Part shown: in pieces, positions 11,901 to 26,168 of the stretch
Layout: the number at the start of each line of letters is the position of its first letter
Position numbering within the stretch: the first letter of the stretch is position 1
From: Ophthalmolycus amberensis
Taxonomy: Eukaryota; Chordata; Actinopteri; Perciformes; Zoarcidae
Assembly: GCA_024529925.1 (NCBI GenBank)
Contig: JAFEUB010000907.1
Span: 174,001-238,000, forward strand
DNA length: 64,000 nucleotides
Reading direction: 5' to 3'
Position numbers and translations under genes: made by a program
Notes under the pieces: model-generated
Told to the model about the DNA's origin: nothing
Databases searched by the model: none
What the model saw: the letters and a program-made list of their open reading frames with translations, nothing else

Positions 11901-14900
11901 TGTGGCCTTCAGTGGAGGGTTGTGAGAGACTTGGCTCATTTGAAGTCGGGTAAAGCGAGACTATACCTCGCAAGTGGTCAAAGTGCCATGTTTGCTGCAG
12001 CATGTGATGATGATCTTTCTGACGGATGGCCATAGCGAAATGACACACAAGTGGGGGGTTGCTGTTGGTATTATAGTAGGGGTGTACACTGCAGACACGC
12101 TGGCCACCTGTCGACATGCTGGTGGGGCAGCGGCGGAGGGGGGGGTAGGGTCAGCGTTGGTTACCATGGATACTCTTTTTGGATTTGTGTCTGGCGGAAT
12201 TCCTTCAGACATTCCCCTCTCCTGGCTCCTCCTCCCTGCATCAGTTCGGCCCCCCCTAACTGTGTGCATGAAACTTAAACACTCTCACGACTTAAATCAT
12301 TTTGTTGTTGTTTTTTCTGCTTACTTTCAGTCTGTTGTGGTTAGTTCATCTGAATTGAGAAACATATTCGTGTCCAGCAGAGAAAAGGGAAACGGCTCAT
12401 CCTGTTGAGACGTAGTCAATGGAGACCAGGGGCCACGTACTTAAAACTCGGTTTAGATTCAAGGCTAGAAGTCTGTTTATACGCACTCTTCTGTGGTATC
12501 TCAGGTAAATTGTTTGCACGTGATCTTTGTTGATCTGGCATCAAATAAGTCTTTGTGTTTGTTGCCCAGATAGCACGAGGGTGTCAAATTTAGAATTCAT
12601 ACATGGAAACATAATAAAGAGTTTGGTTTCACATGGGAATCTACTTCGACAATTAGCAAATCAACACCACACAGCTTGCATCAAAGAGGCAAGGCCACTG
12701 CTAATCGTTCTTCAGCTCCAGGCAAGAACAGCCAGTCAGGGAATCCTCTGGACAGAGGGAGCAGGGAGGCAGAGCCATGTGGGCAGAGAATAACTTGATC
12801 CTGACCATGTGCCTGTGTGGATCCACGAGTCTGCAGCGTAGCGCACATTACTGGCATCTGGAGCGGAACGCCACACATCAGACAATGTTGCACGCTGGCT
12901 TTACTGCATCAGTACACGCTGGCTAGATTACAGACCCCGGCTTAGGGCACAGACCCACAGACATGGGCTAAGATTACTGTTATGACTGAGAGGCGAATTG
13001 AACCCCCCCCCCCCCCGTTGTGGCCGGAGACCTTTGTTGCATGTCATTCTCTTTATGTCTCTCTCTCTACCCTCATTTCCTGTCTATCTTGACTGTTAAC
13101 TATATCCTATTTAATGAAGACAAAACATGCCCAAATTTGTTCTACAACAGAGAAAATATATAAAACAAAAAGTAAATGAAGATTTGAGCAAAATGAATGT
13201 TGTGGTCCGAGGCCACAAGTTTTCCGGTTGTCCGTCCTGTCGCTTCTCGTGAACGTTATATCTCAGGAACGCCAGACTCAAGGATAAACTGATTCTATTT
13301 TCTAAAGGTCCAGGTCACTGTGACCTCACATCCGCCCATCCTTGTGAACGCAATATCTCAGGGAACGCCTTGAGCGTTCAGTCAAGGGTTACTGTGACCT
13401 CATAAAACACATCTTTGGCCATAACTCAAGAATTCTTGTGTTTATTATGAGAATGTGTGGATGTTGTAATGGTAAAATATATTTTACGACTATGTGTCCA
13501 TGTTGTGAACCCGAAACTTACGTGTGGTTAAAACTATGCAGTAATGAGGAACTTGTAGTTGAAAGTCTCATCTTACCTTGAAACCGTAACTGGTTCCCAG
13601 TTGAACGCATCTGGCAGAAACTAGATAATGAGCAGATCAAGACAGCCTGTGTCAAAATACCTCTACTCCCCTATGCATGATTTATCTAGAGGAGGGGGCC
13701 TCTCTATGTATAAAATGATGTTGAATCTTGTACTTAGTCGAAGTTTTAGCCACAGTCTACTGAATACGTAGCTGTGGTATTCACTTCCCCCTTGCAAGCG
13801 AATAAACGGACAAAGACAACTTTGAATCTTGTTGAGACTTTTTTTATTGATTTGTGAACAAAAACTCTCTTCTCCCGATTAACATAGAAATCTTCCATCA
13901 CAATGTAGCGACCAGTTTGAGTCCGTTACTGAGGGGGATGTTGTGTCCAAATAATGTGAAGTTGGTGTGAGAGGATGGGATCTTCTTGAGGGACAGAGAG
14001 CCTCTCTTAACTTGCTGATTTTCCTGTAGGAGTCTGTGGTGGAAAAAACAATTCAATAGTACCGAGTGAGTCCTATAATACTGAAACAAGAAACATTGAG
14101 AGAAGAAGTTTGTCTTTAAAGTATTTATTCTCTGCGCAGAGAAGGCTTCACCGTCATACTGACTGCAACACAGTCTGCAGAGGATGAGCCAAGAGTTCAG
14201 TTTATCTGCTGCTCTTAAGCATCTCAGCACACAGCAGGGGGGGAACATCAGGTATTTACATTACAACAGTTGATCAGCAGTTTCAAGCTGCCCATTGACT
14301 CCTCCAGTCACCCCCTTCCTCTTCTGAGCCTTGTCACCCAAAGAGATCTTTCTTTATTACCCTTGATTACCCCTGGGAATCTTCACACCCAAACATTCTC
14401 TGTTTAAACTGCAACCTCCATTTGGTTACTTCTCCTTATCAAAGCAAAGGCAGAGACACCCCATATGGTCCTGTTGTTACCACTCTCCTCAGTACACAAT
14501 CATATGTCACATATAGCTTTGTTAGTGAGTAAGGCACATAAACTAAATCACAGTAGAAATGTACGAGCACAACTACATTTCCTATCACAAGTCTTTCTCT
14601 CTTAAGCGCACAATAAAATAAATTTGTATTCACTGAGACGTTGATTTTTTTACTTTTATTACAGAATCTGAAGTATACATAATTTCTCCCCAACACCTGC
14701 CTCTCACCTAATGCCATAATGTCTTCCTAGAGACTGGTTTTCCCTCTAGCTCAAAACTGCTCTTAAATCATTCGTCTTCCCTTTTCACTAGCAAAGTATG
14801 AGTTGCATCCCATAAGGTGAAAATGGTGCGTGTTGGCCTCCAGCAGTGCAGCACCAACGTAGCCTTACAGTGGGCCACACCTCAATGGTAGACCACAACA

Positions 14901-17900
14901 GCAGTTCAGCTCTCATCGCAGCAGTGTGTGCGTTCTGCAGGCGAGGAGTAGGAGGCTAAAGCAGGGTGGGGCGGCTACAGAAAGATGCTATACTGTATAA
15001 TTATAGATCCTGCGCTTTCCTAAATAGAACACAGGGCCGTCTTTTAGAGACTGCCCCGCTGTATGAAGGCCCGTCAGAAGAAACAGAGTAGGCCTCTGTT
15101 TGTGTGTGTTTTCGGACAAGTCTTCACTGTCTGCACTGACCGAGAGTTGGCACTGTGAAAGAGACCGGGATAGAAACCATGAATTAGCAAAGAGACACTC
15201 AGGCGAATGTCTTCAATGTTAGTGTCCCCCTGTCCAGTACGCTGCCATCATTTTGTCTTCCGGCTCAGACCTGCAGTAGTTGAAAGGTGATAATGTCCCA
15301 GAAGGCATCAGATAGTGCCGCTATTTTGACACTGGCTGCAACCTTTTAAGCAATTAAATAAAAAAACTATTAGATGCTCTAAATGCTTGACCGTGCACCT
15401 TTTACAATTAAGGGGTGTCAAGTTAATATTGCATTTCATAAGGTAAACTCACCATATCTGTAAACACCAAAGTATCCACGGAGAGTACAGCAGTCCTCTT
15501 AGATACTGTAACATTGAACTTGTAGCCTTGAATTGATAGAAGTGTTGATAGTGTTTCATGAGGAGGAGACACCTTCAGGCGCCGCCTTAAAGTGTCTGTA
15601 GCGCTTTGGTTTTGGCTTCTAAGGTTTAACCAACTGTCGTGTTTTACTACTGCTATTTCTGTCCATATTCTGTTCATTGCATGTCGCTCCATCCTGGAAG
15701 ATGAATCCCTCCCCTGTTGCTCCTCTGAGGTTCCTCCCTTCTTTTCCTGTTCAAGGTTTTTTCCTTCTTTTTTTTGTGGAGGTTGTCTAAACTCAATTAT
15801 GGGTTCAAGGATAGAGGAAATTTATTTTCTGTCTTAGTTTAGTTTCCTTTGTCCACTGCTCTCATTCGCGGAAATTTGAAGGGGGGGGGTTTAAGTTGCT
15901 CTGTTCCATCTGTATCCTCTGTAGCTGAGGGAGGTGTTTGCAAAATGCACACACACAGCCGGTCTCTCCTTATCCATGTCTATTGTAAATACATTGTCTC
16001 TATTAGATGGCTTATAACGTGTGGAAAATTCTGAAATTGATACGGTAATGTTTTGCCCGTCCCTCCCTCTTTTCTCCATTGTTCTCTCTCTGTGCAGCTG
16101 GCCTGCTGCTGCGGATCAGCGGCCTGCTCGTGCTGCTGTGGCAGCTGCCCCCAGATCAAGCAGTCCACAGGGACCCGAATCATGTACGCCCTCTACTTCG
16201 TGCTGGTCACCGTCGTCTGTGTCATCATGATGTCCCCCACTGTGGAGGACCAGTTGAAAGAAAAGGTAAGCACAAAAATCACACACAGCAAAGTATCACT
16301 CTAACCACAACACATACACATGTACACGCTCTTAAATTACAGGTATATTTAGGAATAGAATCTATAGGAATAGATGGTTGAAAGTGTTAGTTACAGGAAG
16401 GTATAAACAGCACAGAGAGAAAATGAAAGCTCTCATCTGTGCTCCATAACAGCGTCGTTTTAAACGGAGAGTGATGCCTAGTCCACACTACTCCAGTTTT
16501 ACTCCATCTTGAGTGGCTCCGAAACTCTCAGACCTAAAAGCCTCCAACAGATAAACGCTTCTGTAGTAAAGTGATGACTGATGATAATTTATAATGAGAT
16601 CTACTCCGATCAACTCAGGTTGGAGCTCATGAGTTATATAGGAAGCAGCATGCCTGCTGACTTCTTGAGGTGCTACATTAATAAGGCTTATTATAGTTAT
16701 GATTTGGGTTTTAGCCCAGTTGCTGTTGACAGTAGGGAAATAAAAGTCAGTTAGATGTTTGTTTATCAGGCACGTCTATCACAGGTGTGACAGGAAAATT
16801 ATTTTTAAATAACTGTACAAACACGGAGGGTTCTATTGATTGTCAAGACTACAAAATCTGTGGATTTTCTCGGAAATAATGTGACAATTTAAATAATGTT
16901 ATAGGTTTGTTCCAAGGTTTTAAGTCTTAATTCTTCCGTTGTTTGAATAGAAGAGTGGGGGTCGGCTCAGAGGCTATAATAACCAAGCCAACAGTAGCCT
17001 GTGCCATTAGACAGTAGAGTGCAGTATGCAGAAACACATGCTGACATGGAGCACAACTGGAAAAGAAAGTGTGGCAGAAATCCTGTAATATAGAGCTCAC
17101 AAACAAGAGTGTTTTTCTGAGTCTTAATTGCCACACTTCAAAGCGGCAACAATCAACCTTCAACAGAGTTTCAGGCTGAGAGAGCAATTTTCTGCTCTCT
17201 GAGTATCCATTTATACAATTTGTGAAAGCTACACAGATGTAGATACTTATTCTATTTTCAGATAGCCTGACAGATCTTGACTGTTATTGAGACACGTAAG
17301 CAGATACTTCTTGTGATCTCCAGACATACATATAGAGTAAGTTAATGTTAGAAAAATTAACATTAAACAGGACATTTATTCTTGCAAGAAGGAGACAGGG
17401 TTGAACACATACAGAATATGAGTCAAGTGACACCTAATCACAAAACCAGCTGAGACACTTGGTGTCAGAGGACGTTCACACAAAGTTTCACATGAGGACA
17501 CGGGCCTTTGGAGCAAAACATTCCTTAGTTTTTAGTTTTTTCCCAACAGTTAATAACCGGTAATAGAGAGGACATTAGATCAATATAAGGTCAAGGCTCA
17601 CTGTATTCCTCCACTACAGAGAGAGCGAGAATGAATTTGTAGGCTTCGCTCTCCACACGTATAGTTTGAAATGGGATGTTCTCTTGTCAGGTGAGCCAAC
17701 TTTTGTGTTTGGCTCTGTGGCATAAATAGAATAACATTTCGGAGAATGTACGAGTGTTACCATGTCATCGCTTACAGGCAAAATTAAAGATGTATTACAT
17801 TGCTGCAGGCAAAGCAGACATCCCACTATTTCTCCTTGAGATCCCACGTGTATCTTCTCAGTGGTGAGGCCATAATCGAGGAGGCAGGAGTTCAGGGTCG

Positions 17901-20900
17901 TAGTGCTTCGTTCTTAACCGCCCACATAGCCTCTGAAGTACACACAGGAGGCCTGCTGCTCTCTCTTTTGATCTTTAAGGCTTTCATGTGTTTTTTCCCC
18001 CAAAATTTACATCTTTGAATCAACATAATGCAGGATAATGATCAGACTTTTTCTGTGGTTTGTTTCTGAAAAACTCCAACTCAACTGGAAGGCTTCTGTG
18101 GCTACTGATACAATATCGTTAGTTATCCTGGTGAGACTGTAGTGATACATCGCCTTCTCATCCATCCTTCTCTTTTGTCTGAGTTAATATTTATAGCTGA
18201 ATATCTGCACTTGAGAAATTACTTCCCTGTTGCGAGGTACCATACACTAGTGCATTTGCTGTATCAGCATTCACGAGACTCGGAAGCCTGGGAAGTATAC
18301 CGCCAACTGACTGCGAGGTTTTCAGGCTATTTTTCCCCATTCTTCTTCTTCTGCTGTTTTCTCCGGCAGTGTTTACTGTACAGTATTGAAAACGACTCCC
18401 AACTGTGTGTCTCCTTGTGAGAGGAAAACCCTGTAAACGGGCCTATCCAGGCACAAAATGGCCTCTGATAGCCTGCTGAGTTACACACACACGTATATAC
18501 ACATTTACACGCACACCGCCAGTCACACACTGAGCACAGTGGGAAGTCCCGGCTAAGAGAGCAGCCATTGTGCGTATGAGAGTGCTGGTCTTTTCTCCAG
18601 AGATTTACAGCTGTCTGAAACAGGCGGCCCCCTTCCCTCTTAATCACGACACCATGGACATGCTAATATGGTCCTCAACGCCAGACAAAAGCTCCAAAAT
18701 GGGCTTTTTACTCTATGTTGTGATCTGGCCTGGACTGGGGTGCACACTGAGGTGATGACAACTCAATCCGCTGGCGTCTCACCCGTGTGTACAACCTCAG
18801 TGACCAAAATACTCGAGTGAACTAGTAAAGCCAGCTCAAAGTAAGCGTCTGTATTTCTCTCAAAAATTGATTTGTGTTTGAAAAGCAGCGCTTGCATTTG
18901 ACTTTGGTTCACGTATCTACAGTCAGAGGGCATCAGAGGAGGGAATAGATATTTGAGCCTCCATTCTGTTATCTTTTAAAGGTCGTCTCTTCTCTTGGCT
19001 TTGGGCCATTGAAGCACTTCCAATTTCCTGTTGAAGGCCACAACAAAGTCCTTATCTACTCTACCCAGTTTTCCGCTCTTCTTGTTTGGGTCAAAAACAC
19101 ATTTTGGATATTTATGTTAAGACGGATCTGCCAATCTTTCTCTTGTGCTCATGCGCTCTCTGCTTTTCGCTCTTCCCCAACCCCTCTGACTTGCTGACAA
19201 AAGGCGGTTAATTTATTCATCGGTGTCTTTTGTTTGTGTACACTGACAGTTAGTTGTAAGGCCCCTCTAACAGCCTGCAGAGAACGAGGAATGAAAGAAG
19301 GCTTTGCGGAGAGAAAGAGGGGTTGTTGTTGCTGCCTGTTCTCTCTTTCTGCTCCTTTTGAGGCGTGACGCTCAGAATAGAAGCTATTGGGCCTATTCTC
19401 TGAGGCCGCGTACTAGACAAACATGAGCAGAGGTGTGTGTTTGTTAGTGTGTGTGTGGGCGAGGGGGGCACTCCATGATGATCTAATTTGAGTGTTTTGT
19501 GCGTTTGTGATTTTGTCAATCAGATCCCCTTCTACAATGAGTTGTGTGAGAGGATTAATGCAGGGGAGAACTGCAGAACTCTGGTTGGCTACTCTGCTGT
19601 CTACAAGGTGTGCTTCGGCATGGCCTGCTTCTTCTTATTGTTCGCTTTCTTCACCATACGCATCAACAACAGCACAGGCTGGAGGGCGGCCGTGCATAAC
19701 GGGTAAGAAGGCCTTCTTCCTCTTTCTGTTCACCTTTTGTCCCATCAGTCATTTAAACAATTTATATTCACCTATAATGTATGGCTGCTAATGTATAGTG
19801 CTCGTTTGTGAGCTCTAAAGCAAGAGCAAAAGAAATTCTAACCCTTGTCTGAAGGTAGGTACATAACTCGCAGGCGTGTTTTCATTAATGCCGGCAGTTA
19901 GTACGGTTCAGTTTCTAAGAATGTGAACAGCAAAAATCACAAGACATTGTAAGCAAACAGCCTTATCCTGCAGCATTACAGGTGATCCCTGAATAGATTT
20001 TCTAAGCATAATTATGTCATGAAACATAAGCACCTAGTATTAGTATTTTTGGGTTCATTATACTAAATGTTCTGAATTACACATGCATTTCTTGCATGTC
20101 TCTTCCTAACACTGTACATTATAATTCTGATCTAAGTCACGCTGAATCTGTTCTCTCAGGTGTAATAGTTTTGTATGTTTTTATTTTTATTTTTTATAAA
20201 ATGTACAACGTTTAACGCTATGACTGATTTAAATGTCAGGTTCTGGTTGCCGAAGTTTATTGTGCTGGTGGGATGCTGCGCTGGAGCCTTCTTCATCCCG
20301 GGAGAGGAAACTTTTCTGGAAGGTAAAGAGAACACACTCAATAGTAAACCTACAGTGCTGTAATCTTTTTTTAAAGCTCGTATTCGTCATATATGTAACA
20401 TTCATAATAATATAGATCACAAATACATGTACTGTAAATCCACCTCAGTTGTGGCAAAAAGTTGAAGACTCAGGAAAGTACCGTAATAAGAAAAGAGTGG
20501 AAGTAACAAGTAATGTTTTTTTTTTTCCATTAGCCATATCCTTTCCCAAGCTTCACTCAAATATACTGCCCTCTTGTCAAACTAAATGAACCTGCCACGC
20601 TATCTGTAGTTTGAATATGATCTCGCAACACAAAGTGCAACAAGTAGCAGATATCTGCTGTAAGGTCGTCTTATCTCTAAAACAATTTCCCCGTCTCTCC
20701 CACTCTTCAATGCCACAGTGTGGCGCTACATAGGAGCAGCTGGCGGGTTCATTTTCCTGCTGATCCAGCTCAAGCTGTTGGTGGCGTTCGCACACAGATG
20801 GAACACAAACTGGTGAGAGCAACATGTCTTCTATATGCTTTGGTCTCTTTTGTCCAGGTAACTCAAAGAGTTCAGCTCACTTGGGTAAATCCAAAAAGGT

Positions 20901-23900
20901 TTGGAAAGAGGGAGTCGTGTAGCTTTGTGTTGTTGTGGGCGGAGGCTTGTCAGCAGGCCGGCCCTGTTTAGAATTACAGGATGCATAAGGTTTAGGAGTT
21001 TGCACTTCCTTTCCCTTTCCCCTCCCACACAAACACACACATACCACAGCAGATTGTTTTAAAAAATGTCTAATATTTTAGTAACCAATGCAGTAAACCC
21101 AAACTTCTAAACAAGTATTGGTATGTGCACTTGTGCCCATTTAGTTTTTTAGTAAAACCTTGAATTTACGGACCAGATCAAATGAATGTGAAAGCACTTA
21201 AAGAACCATAAACCTGTCTCTTCATCTCTGCAAACTGTAGAAATAACTCACTAACATAACTTTCTCTGTTTTCTTTGAATTTTTCTTGAGGCCAATCTCT
21301 CCTGTGTCTGTTTTCTTCCTTTCCTCCCCCTGTTCACTTGATCTTTTTTTCTTATTTAATTTGCGTTACCCTTGTTCATCTTGTGTTTTTTCCTTTCTGT
21401 TTGCTTTCTCTCTTTCTCTCTGTCTGCAGGAGTTCAGGACTGAAATATAATACGATGTGGTACGCAGCTTTGGCCTTCGTAACTCTGATGCTGTTCAGTT
21501 GTGCGGTGGCGGCCTTGGTCTTCATGGGCGTGTTCTACACCAAGGACTGTTTATATAACAAGATCTATCTGGGCATCAACGGCAGCCTGTGCCTCATTAT
21601 CTCCCTGTTGGCCATCTCCCCATGCGTACAGAAACGTGAGGACCTGTACACACAAGCACATTATCTCATTTGACTGTGTAATACAAATGAAAAATACGAG
21701 CATTTGCATTTAGATGCCATTTATAGAAAGCTACAATGCTTATCACAAAGAGTAATTCACAAATATCAACACATTTGAGATAATGATGGAAAGTAACGAT
21801 AAGTAATACCATTAGCGCCAATACTTACACTATTTTGTAAAATACATTTGCACCGACTCACGAATCTCTTGTCAGAATAGCCAGTGATATTTAAATCCTT
21901 TATTTACCTTTGTTGTATCCTACAGTGCAGCCCACTTCAGGCCTGCTGCAGCCAGGAGTCATCAGTCTGTATGTCATGTACCTCACCTTCTCAGCCTTCT
22001 CCAGCAGACCAAAAGAAAGTGAGTATGACCAGACACCCATCTCCAACTAGTAGTTACTGTGCCATTGTTGGGTTCGATCAACGGGTATTATATATGTTGA
22101 GTGCACTTTTATTGTTTAGAGAAGTGTGTTTTAAAGGGTCACTGTGGTGCCTTTCGGGGGATCTATTAAGCAGATTTGGAGTATTCTATTCATAACTATG
22201 TTTTCATTCGGGCATAATCACCTGAAAATAAGAATCTTTGTGATTTTGTTAGCTTAGAACGAGTCCTTCATATCTACATAGGGAGCAGGGCCTCCTCACG
22301 GCATCAGGCATGTTGCAGTGCCTTGTTTCTACAGTAGCCCGGAACGGACAAACCCAACACTGACTCTAGAGAGGGCCTCTCACGTTACCTGAAGGCCATG
22401 GTAGTTCTCAGACACACTTGTGAAACCAATGCACCGCCAGTCGCCTTCTGACATCCATTGCTCCTAAAGCAGAGTTATTATGGTATGGATGTCCTCTGAG
22501 CTGGGCAAGCGGCATTACCACAGCTTTGTACTCGGCGGCTCACATTACCGCAGTCTTGGAAAGGGAAGAGTGAGCGAATGTTCGTTCATTTGATTACAAT
22601 CTGCAACCACACCTCTAGATGCCACCAAATACTACACACTGCTCCTTTTAAAAATGGCAACAAAAAACAACTACCTAGTTGTTCCAGTGGCCTGTGTTTT
22701 TAATGGTGTTTTAAGATTAGCATGTATTTCATTGGTGGTGATGAAGACATCAGTGGTTTGACAGTTTACTCAAGCTGCAGCTTGCAAGTTTAAAAAAAGA
22801 ACTGAAGAAATTACAAAAATGTTTATGCTCGTATCATAATATGTGACTTTTAATAATAGATATTGGTTGGAAGTCATCTGGTTCAAATTAACCAAAAAAT
22901 AATGGAGACAATAAAACACATTTAAAGCACATTTCAGAAGCCAGAAATCATATTTTACGGCTGAGGACCCAGATTTGAAAGTCAAGTGTTCAATGTTATC
23001 AATACAGATAAGGTATCCTGCACATCTGTTCTGTTAAATGTTGTTTACCTATAAACCTATAAGTACAATACAGTGAGGCCTGTCTAAGATAAGGGATTCA
23101 TATCTCTATGACTAAGATAACAAGTTTAAGTTGGAGCTTCAGAGAAAGTTGTGATCCTTAAAACAAATCACTCTGTAGATTGTGAGGTACATTTCCATCC
23201 CTACAGTGCTCCTATTTCCACAGCAGCTGTCAAGATAATATCCTATGCTGAGACACTATTGTAAAGATAATCTTACCATAAATATTTAATATCAGCACAT
23301 GCTTCCAAAGTAACACTCAAGTATGCTGTTATTGAGGCTGTTGGTGCTTTTGTACTTACTGTAAGTTGCACTTCTCTATTTTCCCTTTGCCTCCCGCTCT
23401 CGATACGTTGTACAAAAATACACACACACACACTCACTGCATCTTTCACAATATCCCCTCGCCTTACAATACTCCCTCTACTTGGTCTTTTGCCTCATCC
23501 ATCTCTGTCTCTATTCTTTACGTCTAGCTGTGGAAAAAGATGGTGTGAACACCACCGTTTGTATGTTTTCCTTCAACTCTGACACTGAGAGCGACAAGCA
23601 GATTGTGACCGGTTTTGGAACCATTATCCTTTTTGGCTGCATCCTTTACTCCTGGTAAGACACACACACACGCAAGCACACACCTTGCTTCTCCTTTTTC
23701 CTGATCTCAATGTCTAGACAAATACAAGTCAAGTTTCCCTACAACATATCTCTTGTTAGTGCTATATCATTAAATTTAGAGAGTTGAGAGATTATGTAGT
23801 GGCTACACGCCAAACCCATTAACAGCAGTTCTGTTATCTGCAATGTTGAATAACGGTAATGCATTTCATGGCAGGCTGTAGCGACAGAGACGGGGTTGTT

Positions 23901-26168
23901 TTGATTGGCTGTGACTCTTGAGAGGGAGTGCATGATTGGCTAAGCGAAGGGTGTGAGAGAAGAGAACGATGGATTTTTTTCGTTTGTTCACATGTGTTTC
24001 CCATCAAGTGGAGGCATCATGTCTATTGTGGCCGTTCCCTGAAGGAGAGGGAATTAGACTCTGCAGCAATCTCAAACTTCAAATTAATGGAAAAATACAT
24101 TGTGACGGAATTACAACCTTTCTCTCCCTCCATCTGTATCTCTATCTTTTTCTCCACCCTCCCTCTAGCCTGACGTCCACCACCAGGCGAAGCTCTGCAG
24201 CACTCGGAGTGTGTAGGAACTGTGAGCCAGAGATTGAGGTACACACACAAATATTCAGATCTCACCAGGGGGTGTGGTTAAACAGATTAACAGGACTTGA
24301 AAACCCCACTGACCAGAGACTTTTAATTAGACCCGAGAGAGATGTGTGTATTCCAGTTTGGTGGTAACCTGTACATTTTTCTTCATCCTGCAGAGAGCTC
24401 GCTGCTGTTTCTGTTTTGGAGATGACACAGGTGAGGAAAGTCAAAAAAATGTCCCCTCACTGTCTCGTCTGGCTTTTTTCCTCCCCCCCCCCCCTGCCAC
24501 TCCAGCCTGTTCAGTGTGTATGCATATGCACCCAGCTGTAGTGTTTGCACACAGAGGGGCTATGCTCATTGCTATTCCTCAGCCAGATTGAGGAGGGTGA
24601 GAAAGTATTGGTCAGCAAACATAGATGATGTCACTGTTACTAGGAGGGTAGTATGACAGAGTGAAGCAGGACCAAAAGCAAAGTGGAATTGTGGGTAGGC
24701 TGACACTGCCCCCTGCTGGAAATAAACAATAGTTATATAGGAATTATATTTCCACCTGTACAAATATGCTATTTGGGAGTTGCATGTATTTTAAATAAGC
24801 AAGTCCAGAATGACATCAGTGTTTATAAGGCATTTTCTCACATTACAAGTGTCACTCCCTCACATCCTCTTTGAATTCTTTAATGTGTGCTTTTTAGATG
24901 ACGGTGAGGAGAACAACACTGGTGGAGGCCAAAACGTGACGTATGATGAGAGAGAAGGAACCATCTACAGCTACGCCTACTTCCATTCTGTCTTCTTCCT
25001 GGGATCCCTGTACGTCATGATGACCGTCACCAACTGGTTCCAGTAAGTGATGCTCAGATTGTGGTACAATGCTCGGACATATACAGTATACATTATGGGT
25101 GTGCTCATGTACCACAGTCACTGTGGATGATCAGACTGAACTAAGCAGACCTCACTCAGTTCATTAAGTGCAGAATAAATAATAACCAACTTGGAACAAG
25201 CAATATATGTAGAATTCTCCAATCACAGGATGAATATTTGTTTGGTCAACTGGAAATATAATTAGTAACAGTATCAACATGCAGGTGTTTTTTGACGCTA
25301 TATACATATGCAAAAATACTTGATGAATCAATATTTTACTTTATTTCATGTATGAAATAGCTAAAATAAGGGTCAATAAAATCTCTTTCCTTTCGCGAAC
25401 AAACTTATCTCTCAGCAAACATTTTGACTGACTTAACATAACAGGTGTTATTAATAATATTTAATTATTTCAATAATGACTGCTTTCCATTTTGATAATG
25501 CCATTCCAAGGGTCCTGGTGTGGCTTTCTGGGACACTTAATTGCATGAGCCATTGTTAATGTTATTAGTTATAACTGCTTCTCCTGCTATGACGAGTTAA
25601 AATGTCAGATATGAAAAATATCTGTAGTGACTTTATTCTAATGAAGATACGATTAAGGATAAGCTTGCAGGTCCTTAGTATTGTCTCAATTAGGTTAAAG
25701 TGTCTGCAATAGATATTTTTGCTATAACCATGGATCAAATGACTATGGACTAATGGTGGCCAACACGTATGGAATAATCACCTGACTGCCGTTCCCTCTA
25801 TGGAGCTTTATAGCATATTTCAGCTCATTGCAGATTTGTTTCACTCTCGCAGCGTTTGTTTCCGCCAGCTGTTTTCAGAGAGAGAAAATAAGTCACTGCT
25901 ACGAACATCAAAAAGCAGACAGACTAAAGTTATCATCTAGCTGGTGTACATAGTGGACCGTTTAGCTGTTGATGAGTCTCGTAGTCGTTGCTCAGTTCTC
26001 TCGTTTTGTGCTTACATTTGCAGTTTTGATGGCCATAAGATTGAGAAGCTGTTAGACGGGAGCTTGTCAGTGTTCTGGATCAAGATGGTCTCCTGCTGGG
26101 TCTGTCTCATCCTCTACATGTCGACTCTCTTCGCTCCCATGGTCTGCCCAAAGCGCTTTGAGGCCTAA
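5909..26168 (+). CDS. serinc5: Serine incorporator 5
   Basis: SERINC proteins are multi-pass plasma-membrane and endomembrane proteins linked to phosphatidylserine and sphingolipid synthesis and to lipid scrambling. Mammalian SERINC5 restricts HIV-1 entry when packaged in virions. Twelve coding exons: 5909-5935, 16098-16265, 19524-19702, 20240-20322, 20719-20812, 21430-21635, 21926-22018, 23528-23654, 24169-24238, 24394-24430, 24898-25042 and 26024-26168, giving 457 residues against about 461 in human. All phases join. The N-terminus is Cys-rich (ACCCGSAACSCCCGSC), then a first membrane span near residue 38 (YALYFVLVTVVCVIMM) and about nine more hydrophobic spans. Family motifs include VGYSAVYKVCFGMACFF, CILYSCLTSTTR, ARCCFCF and YVMMTVTNWF. 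The match to SERINC5 is better than to SERINC1-4 in the N-terminus and the RCCFCF region. Intron 1 is about 10.2 kb and carries most of the repeats. Confidence 0.97.
5936..8160 (+). other. serinc5: serinc5 intron 1, first part
   Basis: This follows a GTGAGC donor. No second gene was recognised. The 5 kb side is richer in CpG, then becomes AT-rich. Short open frames on both strands lack protein-family features. Confidence 0.6.
8161..9610. mobile_element. Second non-autonomous hAT-type transposon with perfect 8-bp TSD
   Basis: The 1,450-bp element starts CAGTGGTGTATA and ends TATACACCACTG. It is flanked by identical GTACCAGT at 8153-8160 and 9611-9618. The termini resemble the very common fish family that begins CAGTGGTG and runs into AAGTAC/AAAGTA-type motifs, which occur at both ends here. 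No transposase frame is present. It carries an internal 26-bp tandem repeat and sits inside serinc5 intron 1, so removal by splicing should make it neutral to the protein. Confidence 0.92.
8933..9008. repeat. 26-bp tandem repeat, about 3 copies
   Basis: Units beginning ATTAGAATGTAAAGAAG start at 8933, 8959 and 8985. The third copy diverges after AAAGAAG. The array is inside the second hAT element. Confidence 0.88.
13201..13440. repeat. Degenerate dispersed fish repeat with two imperfect units
   Basis: The phrases GTGAACG..ATATCTCAGG-AACGCC and GTCACTGTGACCTCA (or TTACTGTGACCTCA) each occur twice about 100 bp apart. I recall similar AATATCTCAGGAACGCC / CACTGTGACCTCA phrases as a dispersed, often tandem, fish repeat. 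The class is not certain. It lies in serinc5 intron 1. Confidence 0.6.
13500..13860 (+). mobile_element. LTR-like fragment, + orientation (tentative)
   Basis: A TATAAAA box at about 13709-13715 is followed 86 bp later by AATAAA at 13801-13806, then a short T-rich tail ending TTTGTGAACA. This spacing of promoter and poly(A) signal is that of an LTR with a short R region. I found no target duplication, no primer-binding site and no gag/pol frame, so the ends are guesses. It could also be unrelated intron sequence. Confidence 0.3.
14082..14589 (-). mobile_element. LTR-like fragment, - orientation (tentative)
   Basis: Read on the minus strand, the block opens TGTGATAGG near 14589. It has a poly(A) hexamer (TTTATT on +) at 14124-14129 and ends TTTCA near 14082. 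No matching target duplication or internal retroviral frame was found. The limits and the class are uncertain. Confidence 0.25.

Noticed and set aside
11974..12408. 144-codon + frame in serinc5 intron 1
   Set aside because: No start context, domain or family feature, and overlapping frames of similar length on both strands. Consistent with chance in GC-richer sequence.
13898..14248. 116-codon minus frame
   Set aside because: It lies in LTR-like sequence and has no retroviral or cellular protein motif.
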